DNA of 64,000 nucleotides from the NCBI GenBank assembly GCA_023362775.1, contig JALMGJ010000015.1, positions 13,378,501 to 13,442,500 of the forward strand, in the 5' to 3' direction. Source of the DNA: Charina bottae. Its lineage: Eukaryota > Chordata > Lepidosauria > Squamata > Charinaidae. Within the stretch, counting starts at the first letter, position 1; each line of letters begins with the position of its first letter. The translations under genes and the position numbers were made by a program. Shown in pieces: positions 1 to 12,800 of the stretch. The notes below the pieces were generated by a model that was not told the DNA's origin, did not search any database, and was given only the letters and a program-made list of their open reading frames with translations.

Positions 1-719
1 ATAAACACCACAAAGAAAAAACAGAAACATAGACAATAAAAACAAATCCATTAAAACGCAAATAGTAACGGATGCCCATGTTTTTAGAACAAGGCTGTTT
101 TATTGCTGCTACTCCTTGTGATTTTTCTGCACTGCTGTTACTCCTCAAGAATTCTGTCTTATTGGACTGTTTTCTGTGTTACTGGACTGTTTTGTTTTAT
201 ACTGCTTTCATTTTATACTATGTTTCAACGAATATGTACACAACCCAGGGCAGAGTATTAAGCTATCTAGAATGAATGAAAATGATCGTCGCCTCTTTTA
301 TTTAAAACACATCTTACTGCCCTTCCTTGAAAAGATTCCGGGGAAGTGTCAAAAGGCAGGCATCTATCCAAATATCCAAATATAATCTAATAAAGATAAC
401 AAGTCACCATAACAGAAAGCGGCTTGATTAATTGGGGTGAGAAACAGAGCGAAGCCAAAGAGGAAAGAGCAATATCTGACGCAGCACAAAATCCTTCCTG
501 CAACTGAGCAGTATCTGCTATCTCAATGGGTGACCAACTCTCACAAGGTGAAGTCCATGGTCCATGGAAGCAACTCAATGGTTCTTCTTTGCACGATGGC
601 AGGAAATGCTTGACTAGAGCTCAGTCCTACATGTTGTAGGTGTGTGTGTGTGTGTCTCCCTCTCTCATGCACACACACTCACACACACATCTATCAGGGA
701 TACAGCTGAAGGCCTCCTT
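1..719. other. ELMO3 intronic sequence with GT/CA microsatellite
   Basis: No further ELMO exon is recognisable. A short (GT)n run near 640-654 and interrupted (CA)n at 669-690 are the only structures seen. Confidence 0.5.
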
Positions 720-725
720 ACTCAC

Positions 726-889
726 AGGACCGGGACAGGCAGAATTTCCTCCTGGTGCATGCGTTCGGTCTGCCGAAGACGCAGGATCTCACTGTAGTTG
801 AGAGCGTTCACTCGGCTCTTGAAGAGTTCCAGTGAAGTGGGCTTCAAGGCCAGGGTCCGGGTGATCTGCTCCCGAACCACTTGCATCAC
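726..889 (-). CDS. ELMO3: ELMO3 coding exon 15
   Basis: Encodes [17 protein letters not shown] through QEEILPVPV(L). Acceptor ccccag at 890-895; donor gtgagt at 720-725. It ends in phase 2, so the next exon lies left of the window or in the unread stretch 1-720. Confidence 0.93.
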
Positions 890-3800
890 CTGGGGGAAGA
901 TCCAGAGAGTTATTTGCACAGGTGTGTCCTCTGCACCTCCATCTCTCGCAACAAAAAGCGCTTGCAAAGGCCCTTCCAACATGCAGATCATGGGTGGTTA
1001 AGGTGCTGGGCTAGAAACCAGGAGATTGTGAGTTCTAGTCCTGCCTTAGGCATGAAAGCCGGCTAGGTGACCTTGGGCCAGTCCCTGGCTCTCAGCCCTA
1101 GGAAGGAGCTAATGGCAAACCAGGAGCCTGAGAGTTCTAGTCCCACCTTAGGCATGAAAGCCGGCTGGGTGACCTTGGGCCAGTCACTCTCTCTCAGCCC
1201 TAGGATGGAGCCAATGGCAAACCAGGAGCCTGAGAGTTCTAGTCCTGCCTTAGGCATGAAAGCTGGCTACGTGACCTTGGGCCAGTCCCTGTCTCTCAGC
1301 CCTAGGAAGGAGCCAATGGCAAACCAGGAGCCTGAGAGTTCTAGTCCCACCTTAGGCATGAAAGCCAGCTGGGTGACCTTGGGCCAGTCACTCTCTCTCA
1401 GCCCAACCCACCTCACAGGGTTGTTGTTGTGGGGAAAATAGGAGGAGGAAGGAGTATGTGGTATGTTCCTCGCCTTGAGTTATTTATAAAAATAATAAAG
1501 GTGGGATAAAAAATTAAATAAATCAATAAAATAAATAGGGTGAGCAAGCTTTTGGTGGCTGGGGACTGCTTTTAACCTGGGGAGATCAGGGCTGCAGACT
1601 GGGGAGGTGCGGAAGGGGGGGTTGTCCTTTTTATTTAGCTGTGATACGCCTTGGATCTCACGCTGCTTTTTTTAATGGATCCCCCACTTTGAAATGATGA
1701 GAAAGGGTGCTATCAGTGTTCAGCAATCATAGAGAAGGGCCCATTGCAAAAAAGAAGGCCATTGCTAGACTACAGGGCTGGAAGTCAAAACTGCATGTCT
1801 CCTTTCTCTCTTTCCCCAATTTTGGCTAACATATGCCAGAATTATAGCTAATTAACCACTGTAGTTAAGTGACTAGACTTTCTGGCTTGCTAGTAATTTC
1901 ATGCACAGGAGCCTTTGCTCTGCATTACTCACAGAAATCCAGTAGATTTATTACTATTAATACCAGTAGATTTATTATTATTACTATTAATTTATTACTA
2001 TTCATTACTATTAATTCCCCTGGTTCCTGATTTCTTTTATATAGAGAACACATGCTTTTTGATGCAGACCTGCAAGTTTATGGGAAAAAAACACTTTATC
2101 ACTTATTTTTTGGGAGGCTATGTTCTAATTTCATCTGCATAATCCATTTCAATTAAATCAAATCAAATCCTGCACTAGCCAGAAAGTTGGTAGCTTCTAG
2201 ACTTTTGGAAGGCAACAGAACTTCACAGTAGAGAACAACACCCAACATGGGATCCTAGCTCTGTCCATTCCTTCTGATCTAATTTTTCTATGCCCATGTG
2301 AGAGGGCTCACTGCAATCCACATCTGGGCCATACCTTGTCAAAATCTTCCTGAGTAGCTCGCATCTCCTTCCAGGTTTTGTTCAACAGCTGGATGCAAAT
2401 ACAGAAGAGCTCCTCAAAGAAGTGTTCTTGGCCAAAGAACATGGGGTAGAAGGCCTGGGCCGTCTCCGAGCCTGCAATGAGGGAATGATCACAATCCCTG
2501 GATGTCCTTTGCCTTCTTTTACACAGATATCTACTCCTTGGCCAAAGAACATGGGGAAGAAGGCCTGGGCTGTCTCCGAGCCTGCAATAAGGGAATTATC
2601 ATAATCCCTGGATGTCCTTTGCCTTCTTTTACACAGATATCTACTCCTTGGCCAAAGAACATGGGGAAGAAGGCCTGGGCTGTCTCCGAGCCTGCAATAA
2701 GGGAATGATCACAATCCCTGGATGTCCTTTGCCTTCTTTTACACAGATATCTACTCCTTGGCCAAAGAACATGGGGAAGAAGGCCTGGGCTGTCTCCGAG
2801 CCTGCAATAAGGGAATTATCATAATCCCTGGATGTCCTTTGCCTTCTTTTACACAGATATCTACTCCTTGGCCAAAGAACATGGGGAAGAAGGCCTGGGC
2901 TGTCTCCGAGCCTGCAATAAGGGAATTATCATAATCCCTGGATGTCCTTTGCCTTCTTTTACACAGATATCTACTCCTTGGCCAAAGAACATGGGGTAGA
3001 AGGCCTGGGCCGTCTCCGAGCCTGCAATGAGGGAATGATCACAATCCCTGGATGTCTTTTGCCTTCTTTTACACAGATATCTACTCCTTGTCTTCACCCC
3101 GTGGTTTTTAATTTTAACAAACAGCATAATTTTAGGATGGGAGAAGTTATTTTTGCTGCTGCTCTCCTAGAGGAGGAAGGAATCCAATTTGCAAACGCCC
3201 TTAAAAAAAAACTCACACAACAAAAACATGTTTACTTTCCAAAAACTGTAATAGTTGTACGGTGAGATAACAAAGCAGTTTTCAGTTAAAATTTATAATT
3301 TTAAAAACAGATCAATACGTAAATATGGAAAGCAGAGAAGAACACATACACACAATTATCCAACTCTTACCAACCTACTAGTGCTTCTTCTCATTCCCAA
3401 ATTACCCCAAAAACTGCTAATAGATCTGAAACTACTTCCTGCCTACCCGTTTTACTCTGCAGTCCCAGGAACAGGATGACTTCCCTGGGGTAAGAAACAG
3501 GAGGCCTACTATGTTATCACATCTCCTCTTGACATACTATAGAAGACTCTGATGGGACCACAACGCCAAAACATTCTGGATGACTAGAAGCAAAGGGAAT
3601 ACTCACACGTCTCCCCTACATGAAGAATCTCACACACCATAAAGGAAAGTTGGATGCTACTCCGAGCAAATGGACATTCATGTTTATCTTCTCGGCTGCT
3701 ATTCTCAAGAATAAACTAAGAAAAGAGGGTCAGCATTAGAATCCGTCGGATGTACTCTGGCAATGATCATGGTTCCCACTACTGAATTCATTGAGTCTAC

Positions 3801-6800
3801 AACCACTATCTTGAGAACTGACTTTAAACAGTAGAACTTGTCCATCTCCTTCCTTTTGTCATCTCTGAAAATGAGTTAGGAAGATGAAGACTTCAAGATT
3901 CTTTGGTGTCATGTTGATTGGTCCTAACAAAGGTATCACCCAATGACAGTATGGATTTAGAACAAAGGAGACAGCATGATCATAGGAACATAGAAAAACT
4001 GCCTTCTACTTAGTTGACAGACTCAGTGTATCAACGTGACCAACAGAGGATCTGGGCTTCAAGGAACTTGCCCAGCTTTAAGCTGCAACCTTCTGCACAG
4101 AAGCAGAAGCTATGGATTTCCATCTCTCTGCTGGCTTCCCAGAGATAGGTAAAAAATCTTACTGATTGCACATGGTCTCTAAAATTGACAGAGACTGCTG
4201 TATCCCATTTTTAACTTTTCTATCTTGCACATACAATTCTTCCCTTCTGAGTGTGAATGATGTTATTTTGGCCACATATGGATCCATGCCAAGAGAATGA
4301 GTCTATCGGTATTGATTGATTATGTGCCATTAAGTCTGTGTGGACTCCTAGCAACCACACAGATAGACCATCTCCAGGATGAGCCATTGGTATGGAGAAA
4401 GATAACTATTGTCCCATAAAAATGTCATGCAAACCAATCCAGTGTCTAGTTTAAAATCTCAACCTTCTCCATCCAGATGCTTTCCAGTTGTCTTCAAACT
4501 GTGACTCCCAGGATTCCCATGGGCAATGCTGGCTAGGAATTCTGGGAGTTGCAGTTCCAATACATTGGAAGATATAAAAGTTGAAGAAGGCTAATGCTTA
4601 GGGTGGGGTCAAAAAAGAGACCTACTATGAGTACATATCATACTAGTTAATCTCCGAGCCTCTTATTGTTAAAACAGAAATCCAGGAAGCAAGCAACCAT
4701 CAGGCAAAGGAGCAGCCTTACAAGGAAAACACAACTTTCTCTTACCCTGCTGTAGGCATTTGGGAAATGCCTGGAGAAATAGACCATGCTGTCCAGCGCA
4801 AGCAGCCCTGGTGGGGTCCGGTGCAGATCCAATGCAGGGTTGCTGTTATTCTGAAACAGGATGTTGTAGAGCAATGTGTTTTCCGAGGAAAACTCATACA
4901 GGGTACAACTGCCATTTCCATGGCCTTGAAATCAATACATTCCACAATACTTCAAAAAACATGGACTTAATTCTTTCTGCTTGTAAAGGGCTTTGGCTGA
5001 ACAAACGTATGCGACTGGAAGAGTACCTATATTTTCCATATTAAGGAATCAATTTTGCAACATGTTCAAATTATTACGGTGTAAAACTACTTTTTTTTTT
5101 CCTTAAAAGGTTGCACATCCAAATGTACCTGTTTGGAATTAGAGGCCTATCCAGGCCTCTTTAAATTGTTGTGGGCTCCAAATTCTCTAGCCCTCAACAA
5201 AACAGGAGATGGGGCCTGTTCTCCTTGCCAAGTTCAGGCAGAAGTATCTGCTAGACTGCTGGGCCCAAATACTCTTTTTATTTCTAACTGTGCTCTGGAA
5301 CAACTTTATGGACGTAAAGGACGTAAACAATGGCCAGGCCAAGTCCTGACCTGTGCTTAGAGAACCAGGCCAGAAAAAATGGGTCAGCCTGCATCCCTTC
5401 AAAACAGTTATATGATCCCTAGATTTCTCCTTCAATGTTCTGGAAAAATGCAGCAGGAATATGGCATTTTAGGACTTGTAAGACAATATTGGTGGTTGGG
5501 TGTTTATGGGCCTTTATATAAATCCCTTAGCCCAGCCCACTTTTCCCCCACCCATTTTTGCACCAAAGTCTGCCCACTATCTGTATCCCTTGGCCACTAA
5601 CAGGCTGTCTGGTCTGGGCTGTACCCTCAATGAAAACTCCCCTCTTGCAACTGAGCAGCTTCAAAGAGTCTGGGCAGAACTCACCACAAAGCCCAGCTTG
5701 CGGAACTCCTTGGCACACAGAGAGTGTCGACGCTCAGTGTTATAGCTGCCAGCAGAAGACTCATTCTCAGACACAAAGGCAGCATGGCGCAAAGACTGGA
5801 GGAGATCCCGTTGTTCCTGCACACAGAAAAGAGCCAGATTTTCTGGTTGGCTGAGGAGGGTTGAAGCTGCCACCCAATACATTGAGCAGGAGACAGACTC
5901 AAGAAAAGGGGACAGACCTGAGAATAGGGATCCATTGGGGTCCTCATCCGACGCTCCAGAAGGTTCAGTGTGAGGGACTGCAGGACGTAGAGATAGTGAG
6001 CCATCTCATCCGCAATTGGATCTGAGGCATGGACAATGTTCTGGAGAAGAGTCCAAGAGAGGCCGAATAGAGGCCATCAGCCAGTCGCTAACACTGCCCC
6101 ATCATTCCCCTTGGGAGCAAACATCCCATTTCCTAAAGTGGGGTTCAGCAAGGACAAACGTGCCTGTCCACTGAGGTGAAAGCATTAGGCCAAGAAGCTG
6201 TGGGTGAGGACAGAGCGAAGAGACCCTCTGAAAGTTAGACCTGGCAGCCAAGGTGTGAGGGAGCAAAGAAGCCTAGGAGAAGGAAACAGATGCCACCTCC
6301 ATGCCCACCTTGTGGATAAATTGCCTGAGGTTCTTCTCCCCTAGATAGTCCATCATGTCCTAGAAACGGAAAGGAGGCAGTGAGACAATCCTACATTCTA
6401 CCACACCATCCTTCTCTTGTAGGATTTGTGGTATTTGCGTCTCCAGCTCTTTTTACCCACCAAGGTACATCTAAAGGTATAAGATTGAAAACATCCACCT
6501 TACCCTTCTTTCTGTCTCCCCGGCATTGAGGAGGAGAGCGATCAGAAGAGCCATAGCTTTGAGCTGCAGCTGCGTGTTCATTCTATTAGAGAGGGAAAAA
6601 GCCGTGAATTGGGCTCCTTCCACTACCAGAAGGGCTTGGATCTCCCCACAACCCCCATGATGCTCACCAACGATTCTTAGTGTGATCGCCAAAGAGATCC
6701 CCTATTTTGCAAGGTAGCATCATGAAGCTGGGCGGGCCATAAAATCATCACCACCCACGAGAAAGGGATCAGCACAGCCAGTAGAATCCCAGCGTTGGGA

Positions 6801-9800
6801 GATACAACTCCCATAAAGACGTGATGAGTAAAAAAAACAACAACCCTCATCTGGAGAGATTGGGATGATCACAAAACAGCTGGAAGCGACTGACGGATGT
6901 TGACATTTCATAAGCATCCCTCTCTAGAGGCAGAAGGATGGAAGGTCGCAGCTGCAACCTTGGAAAGCAGCTTCCCATTCTGCAACCTTTTTTGGGGATT
7001 CCCCTTGCGCCAGTAAATGAGAGCTATTGATGGGAAGCAGCAGAACCATTTCCAAGCCCCACGGCTTGTGGCTTTCCCGAAGGCTGGACGGCTGGAAAGC
7101 TATTCCATACTGGTTATCCTATGCTTACACTTGCAGGAGAGCAATGAGGCGGTCCAGGGTCACCTGTTGCTTGACCAGCTCAAAAAGAGCCCGGCTGGTA
7201 GGCACCATGTTCTCCAGGATGGCCAGGGAAATCTGCTGGATGGAAGCATCCAGGGGGATGATATTGATGTAACTCACGATCTACAGCCAAAGAACAGGGT
7301 TTCAGATAATTAGACGACCGAGAGGGATCAATATCTCAGTTCACTTAATTGCTCTGATTCCTTCCCTCTTTACAACTACAGAGTTGTGGTTTTTTTAACA
7401 TGGCTGGCACTCAGTTGGTCAAATCTCCTGGGCAGTATTTGCATAAACTAAGTGGTAAGTCACATGGATAGTTATGAAAAATCAGTTTTCTTGCTTTGAA
7501 GCCACTGCAGTCTTAGTTCTTAAGCTTTTAGCAGTGCAGACCCTGTGAATACTCAGAGTTTCTCAGAAAACTATATGGTCTAGAACAGCCTTTCTCAACC
7601 TTTTGACCCTGGAGGAACCCTTGAAATATTTTTCAGGCCTCGGGGAACCCCTGCACATTCAGGCTCAAATACAGGCCAGAAGTTACAGAATTATTATATT
7701 TGTTTCATCTGTAGGCCTGTATCTATTTAGTAACAGTGTTCTTAAACTAAAAATAAAGAACGAAACTTACCTCTTTAATGTGAAGTTGCCCAAATTTGAA
7801 ATAATTTTTTAAATAAATCGTGACCTCCCAGGGAACCCCTAGTGACCTCTTGTGGAACCCTAGGGGGCCACGGAACCCTGGTGGAGAAACCCTGGTCTAG
7901 AAAATTAGATTACTTCTGGAAATATACAATTCCCCCTTGGCTCCTGTTGAATTGACTCTGGAAAATATCAAGTTAATTATTCCAGAAATTGATAAAGCAC
8001 TCAGATCCTTGCTAAAGTAATGCTGGTAACCTCCTCTATTACTGGAAGGAGATCCGGATAGGCTTTGCGGCTCCATTAGCTGCCTATGCTCTTTCTGTGG
8101 GGTCCCCCATCGCTTCCCATATTAAAGTCTTTCTGGTGTCAGCCAAAGATGTTCTTTTTTTTCCCAAGCCTTTCTCATACTTTTTTAAAAACAGTATTAA
8201 TGAATTCAACAAATACGAATAAAAACCACACAACAGTGATAAGGCAAGCAAATTTTTTTTAACATATAATAGTGATAAAATTAAAGTAAAATTCCTTGGC
8301 CTTTTTCAAATTTTGTACAATTTGACTTTAAGTGCCCATTTTACACTGAAATAGTGGAACTTTAAAAAAAACAGCTTTCCCGTGCTACTTATTTTATTAT
8401 TTTTATTATACTTTTTCAGTGTTTTTAGAATTGCTTAGTATTACAACTCACTTTGTAATCACCCCAGAAAAGTTTGATTATTGGGTAGATTAGAAGATAG
8501 GCCAACAGATAGATGGATGTAGCCAGCCACTGCTCCTAGTTGTGACTCAAGAGATATTCTTGAAAATAAATATGATGCTAAAGGCAGAGGTTTTGCAATA
8601 CACTAACTTCCTGTTCACTCATTTTAAAAGAAAGGAGAGAGAGAGGAAGAAAAGGGAGAAGGGGTGCGTGTGTGTACGTCAGGAGCCTATGGACACAAAA
8701 TGAGACGTCCATGAAGTCCAGTTTGCCTACTTCTGCTTCCAACTCCACTAACTTATCATCACCTCCTGAGCAGAAGTCTACAACCTAGATCAGGGGTGGG
8801 AAATGTCAGGCCCGCGGGCCGTATACGGCCCACAGGGCTCTCGCCTAAGGCCCGTGGGGCTCCGGGGTCCCGCCTAAGGCCCGCGGGGCTCCGGGCTCCC
8901 GCCTAAGGCCCGTGGGGCTCCCGCCCGCAAACCCCGCCCCTTCCACGCGATTGGCTCCCACCCGCAAACCCCACCCCCAGTGCTTGTGATTGGCTCCCGC
9001 CTGCAAACTCCGGCCCCCAGTCCGCGGAAATCCCAGAAACCCCCCCCCCACCCCAGTCCCCGGTTATAAATATCCCAATGGCCCTTGGCAGAAAAAAGGT
9101 TCCCCACCCCTGACCGAGATGCTCTGGTATAACAGGCCCTGCTTCCAAGTGATGACCCTTACCTTTTTGATGAAAGTGGGGCTGAGGGTCTCCCAGGATA
9201 CAAAATCATGTTCCATCAGCTCCACAAAGGCCTTCAGGGCATACACCAGAATCTCCCCTGTACTGGAGTAACAGACAGCAAACAGGGTAAGGGCCAAAGT
9301 GCAGGTGGAAGACTCAAACCCAGAAACCATAGGAAGGATGCATTAGAGGAACCTAGGAGGAGAGAGAAGGAAGAAGAGAGAAGGAGGAGAAGAAAAAAAA
9401 GAAAATGTCTCTATAATAGCCAACATCCCAGAAAAAAAGGCCAAGGAAGCAGAAAGAGACAGGGTAGAATCTTCCTAGGAAATCCTCCATTGCCACCACA
9501 ATAATGTTGTCGAGAAATGTCTGTTATATTTAAAACGTGCGCCCTTTGCACAACTCACTCTGGTCACAATGGTCAGTTGAATCCCTATAATTTACTATTA
9601 CTACTTGATGACTTCACAGGGGAAGAAAAAACAGGGGAAACTAATGGAGAACCATGCAGACTGAAAGAAGGGAGGGTTAAAATGCACAGTTAGTTAAACA
9701 CATTTGGGTTATCACCTCCTCCTTGGAACTAAATTGGACAGGCTAGTTCAGTGACGGGTCAGTTTTACTGGCTGAAGGCGGCACACCAATGAAAAGGGGG

Positions 9801-12800
9801 GCCTAATGTGAAAAATGTGGACAGAGACAAAGGAAAGCTAAACCATTTTTGGGGAATTTGCCTTCCTTCAAAAAAGTGTGTTCCCCATTATGGTAAGCCA
9901 TAATTTTAAAACACTGGTGCTCTTACAATGGCAGTCATGGTCACAGTTCACTGGCAAATAGCACAGTGGCTCCAGGAATCACATAAGGGCATTGTAGGAG
10001 GCCCCATTCAGTCCATATGCCATGGGCTGTCCACCCCATAGCTACCTGAGATGCTGCAGAAAATATCCTTAAGAGATTAGAAAGAAGACTCGGGCCAAAA
10101 GCAGCTGTGTTTGTGAAGCTCCCTTTTGCCCCGAAGACACTCACTTATTGTCTTCTTCCACAATCAGGAAGAGCTGATTAAGGCCATTCCTGCTAATGAA
10201 CTCCTGTGCAAAGGCCACATCCCGGGAAAGGCTCGCCAGCTTCTTCAAAGAGTCCGTCTTCACATCCACACTGTTGCTTTGAATACCCCCGTGCAGTTTT
10301 GCTGCCTCTTGATCCTGCCAAGGAGATATTTGGGGATCAAAGTTGATGATGAAGCCACACTTGGAATATTGTTGCCTACAGTTCCGGTCACCCAGCTCAA
10401 AAAGGAACAAAGTCAGAAGAGGAAGAGCAAAGATCATCAAACTTTGGGGCCTTTCCACTTTAAGGAGGAGCTAAAATACTGGTGGTTATTTTATGGCATT
10501 GAGGGGAAAACAACAACTGCTAAAGCAATTTTTTAAAAATCATCCATTCAATTGTGTCCGATTCTCGGAGACGGCCTGGACAAAAAGAATGCGTAAGACT
10601 TTGCATCCAGCTATGTGCACTAACATAAAGGTGCGGTCACTGTCAGGCTCATGGGATTAGGAGTTGGCAGGAAGACAAGATCTCCTGACTCTTCCCAGCT
10701 TGGCTTGGCTCCTTGGCTAGATTTGGCACAAGTCAAAGGCGTTTAAAAAATTGCAGACAGGAATCCTGCCATACATAGGGGCTTGCCCAATGTTGGCAAG
10801 AGAGTACAAATGACGCTTATTCCTTGGTGGGGTTTAAATTTGTTCCTCCCACCCTTCCCACAAATTAACAGGCTCTCGGCAGATTTTTTTTTATCTGTTC
10901 AATCATGTCCGATTCTCGGAGACTGCCTGGACAAGTCCCTGCAGTTTTCTTGGCAGGTTTTTCAGAAGTGGTTTGCCATTGGCTCCTTCCTAGGGCTGAG
11001 AGAGAGCGACTGGCTCAAGGTCACCCAGCTGGCTTTCATGCCTAAGGCGGGACTAGAACTCTCAGTCTCCTGGTTTGCCATTGGCTCCTTCCTAGGGCTG
11101 AGAGAGAGCGACTGGCTCAAGGTCACCCAGCTGGCTTTCATGCCTAAGGCGGGACTAGAACTCTCAGTCTCCTGGTTTGCCATTGGCTCCTTCCTAGGGC
11201 TGAGAGAGAGTGACTGGCCCAAGGTCACCCAGCTGGCTTTGAGCATAAGGCGGGACTAGAACTCTCAGTCTCCCGATTTCTAGCCTGCTGCCTTAATCAC
11301 TACACCAAACTGGCTCTCGGAAGTATTCTATAATACAGCCTTAAAATGTTCTAAGCCTCCTGCATTGGCTAAAAAAAAGATGCATCACCATACTAATGGG
11401 GTGTGTAAATGAGCAAACTGGAGCAGCCAGCAGGATGCAAAGTGGTTATCTGGTTTTGTTCTAATGATCAGAATGCAATAATTGCAAGATGACAAAAAAC
11501 CCAGTATGAAAATAAGGGAAAAGGCATGCAGAGACAACATGCTTGGAAACTGCGGCTTATATAATAGATACAGTCTTTGAGCAGGTGCCTTTATGCACTG
11601 TAGAAAGAATATGGTCTGAGTAAAGAAACAATTCAGAAGGCTTTCTAGTTTACAGCGGGACCTACCGGAGCAGTTGTCAATTGCAGGATGCTCCCGTTCT
11701 TAATCTCTCCACGGTTCTAACAAAACAACACAAGAAAATAATTGCACAATCAAAATCTTGCACTCAGAATGGTAGATAAAAGCAGCCAAAGAGGAACTTG
11801 GGGGGGGGAAATTTTAAGTCAATCTTCCAAATTTCTATCTTGCAAAAATTTTAACTAGCCTGCTAGGGGAACTGAAAAATGAGAGACAGGAAAAGTTGTT
11901 TTACTTATGCTAATCCCTCAATTTCCATCCTTTGTTTGCCAGCCTACAACGTTCCTTGCATGCATTTTTTAAACACAGTGCTGGCCTACCAGACACTTTC
12001 TCAAATGCACTCACCAATTCCGTGATGTAGGCTTGCTGGCCATCCACATACTGCAGAGCGTAGCGCTCGGAATTATTCAGGTTCCACCTATATTAGAGAC
12101 ACTCAATCAAAGTCCCCAAAACAATCGAGGGTATATTTCCATCTCCCAGGAAAGAAACCAGATGTTGAAGGAGACATCTTGTCTGAATCACACAGGTGGC
12201 TTCCTCTGCTACTCAGCTAAGGAAACTGACCAAAGTTTTCTACAAAGTTTAATCAAATTCTGTATTTACCTGAAAGGAACCTGACCTTCAACCGAAGACA
12301 ATCCTCAAAAAAAGGGGGAAGGAATTAAGGAGAAAACTATACATGTTTGTGTGTATTATACACATACCCCCACACACTGGGATACCAAAATTCTGTGCAA
12401 TATCATTTTCAACCTCAGCTTACCAATTCCTAGAGATTTTCCCCCACCTCCATGGACATGTGCTTGTGGCACAGGAGTCCATGTACCAGGGTTTCTCAAC
12501 CAGGGTTCCGTGGAAGCCTAGGGTTCCACAAGAGGTCACTAGGGGTTCCCTGGGAGATCACAATTTATTTAAAAAATTATTTCAAATTTGGGCAACTTCA
12601 CATTAAAGAGGTAAGTTTCATTCTTTATTTTTAGTTTAAGAACACTGTAAATTGTGGAGTCCTTGGTGCTCTTTGAGCCTTGTTGTTTTCTTGCAGACGT
12701 TTCATTGCCAGGCTAGGCAACAACTTCAGTGCGAAAAATTATCTTCGATTGGTACACTGTTAATACATATACTATACAGGCCTACAGATGAAACAAATAT

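Noticed and set aside
1067..1441. 124-codon ORF with repeated [18 protein letters not shown]
   Set aside because: It is the 102-bp CORE-SINE body in tandem; the period being a multiple of 3 keeps frames open.
2431..3090. CRISPR-like appearance of the regular 110-bp repeats
   Set aside because: Contiguous tandem repeats without unique spacers, in a vertebrate intron/exon boundary.
8845..9148. Gly/Pro-rich ORFs on both strands
   Set aside because: They lie inside the GC-rich hAT family D element and have no protein match I recognise.
10783..11259. 158-codon ORF with repeated [15 protein letters not shown]
   Set aside because: Reverse reading of the same SINE bodies.
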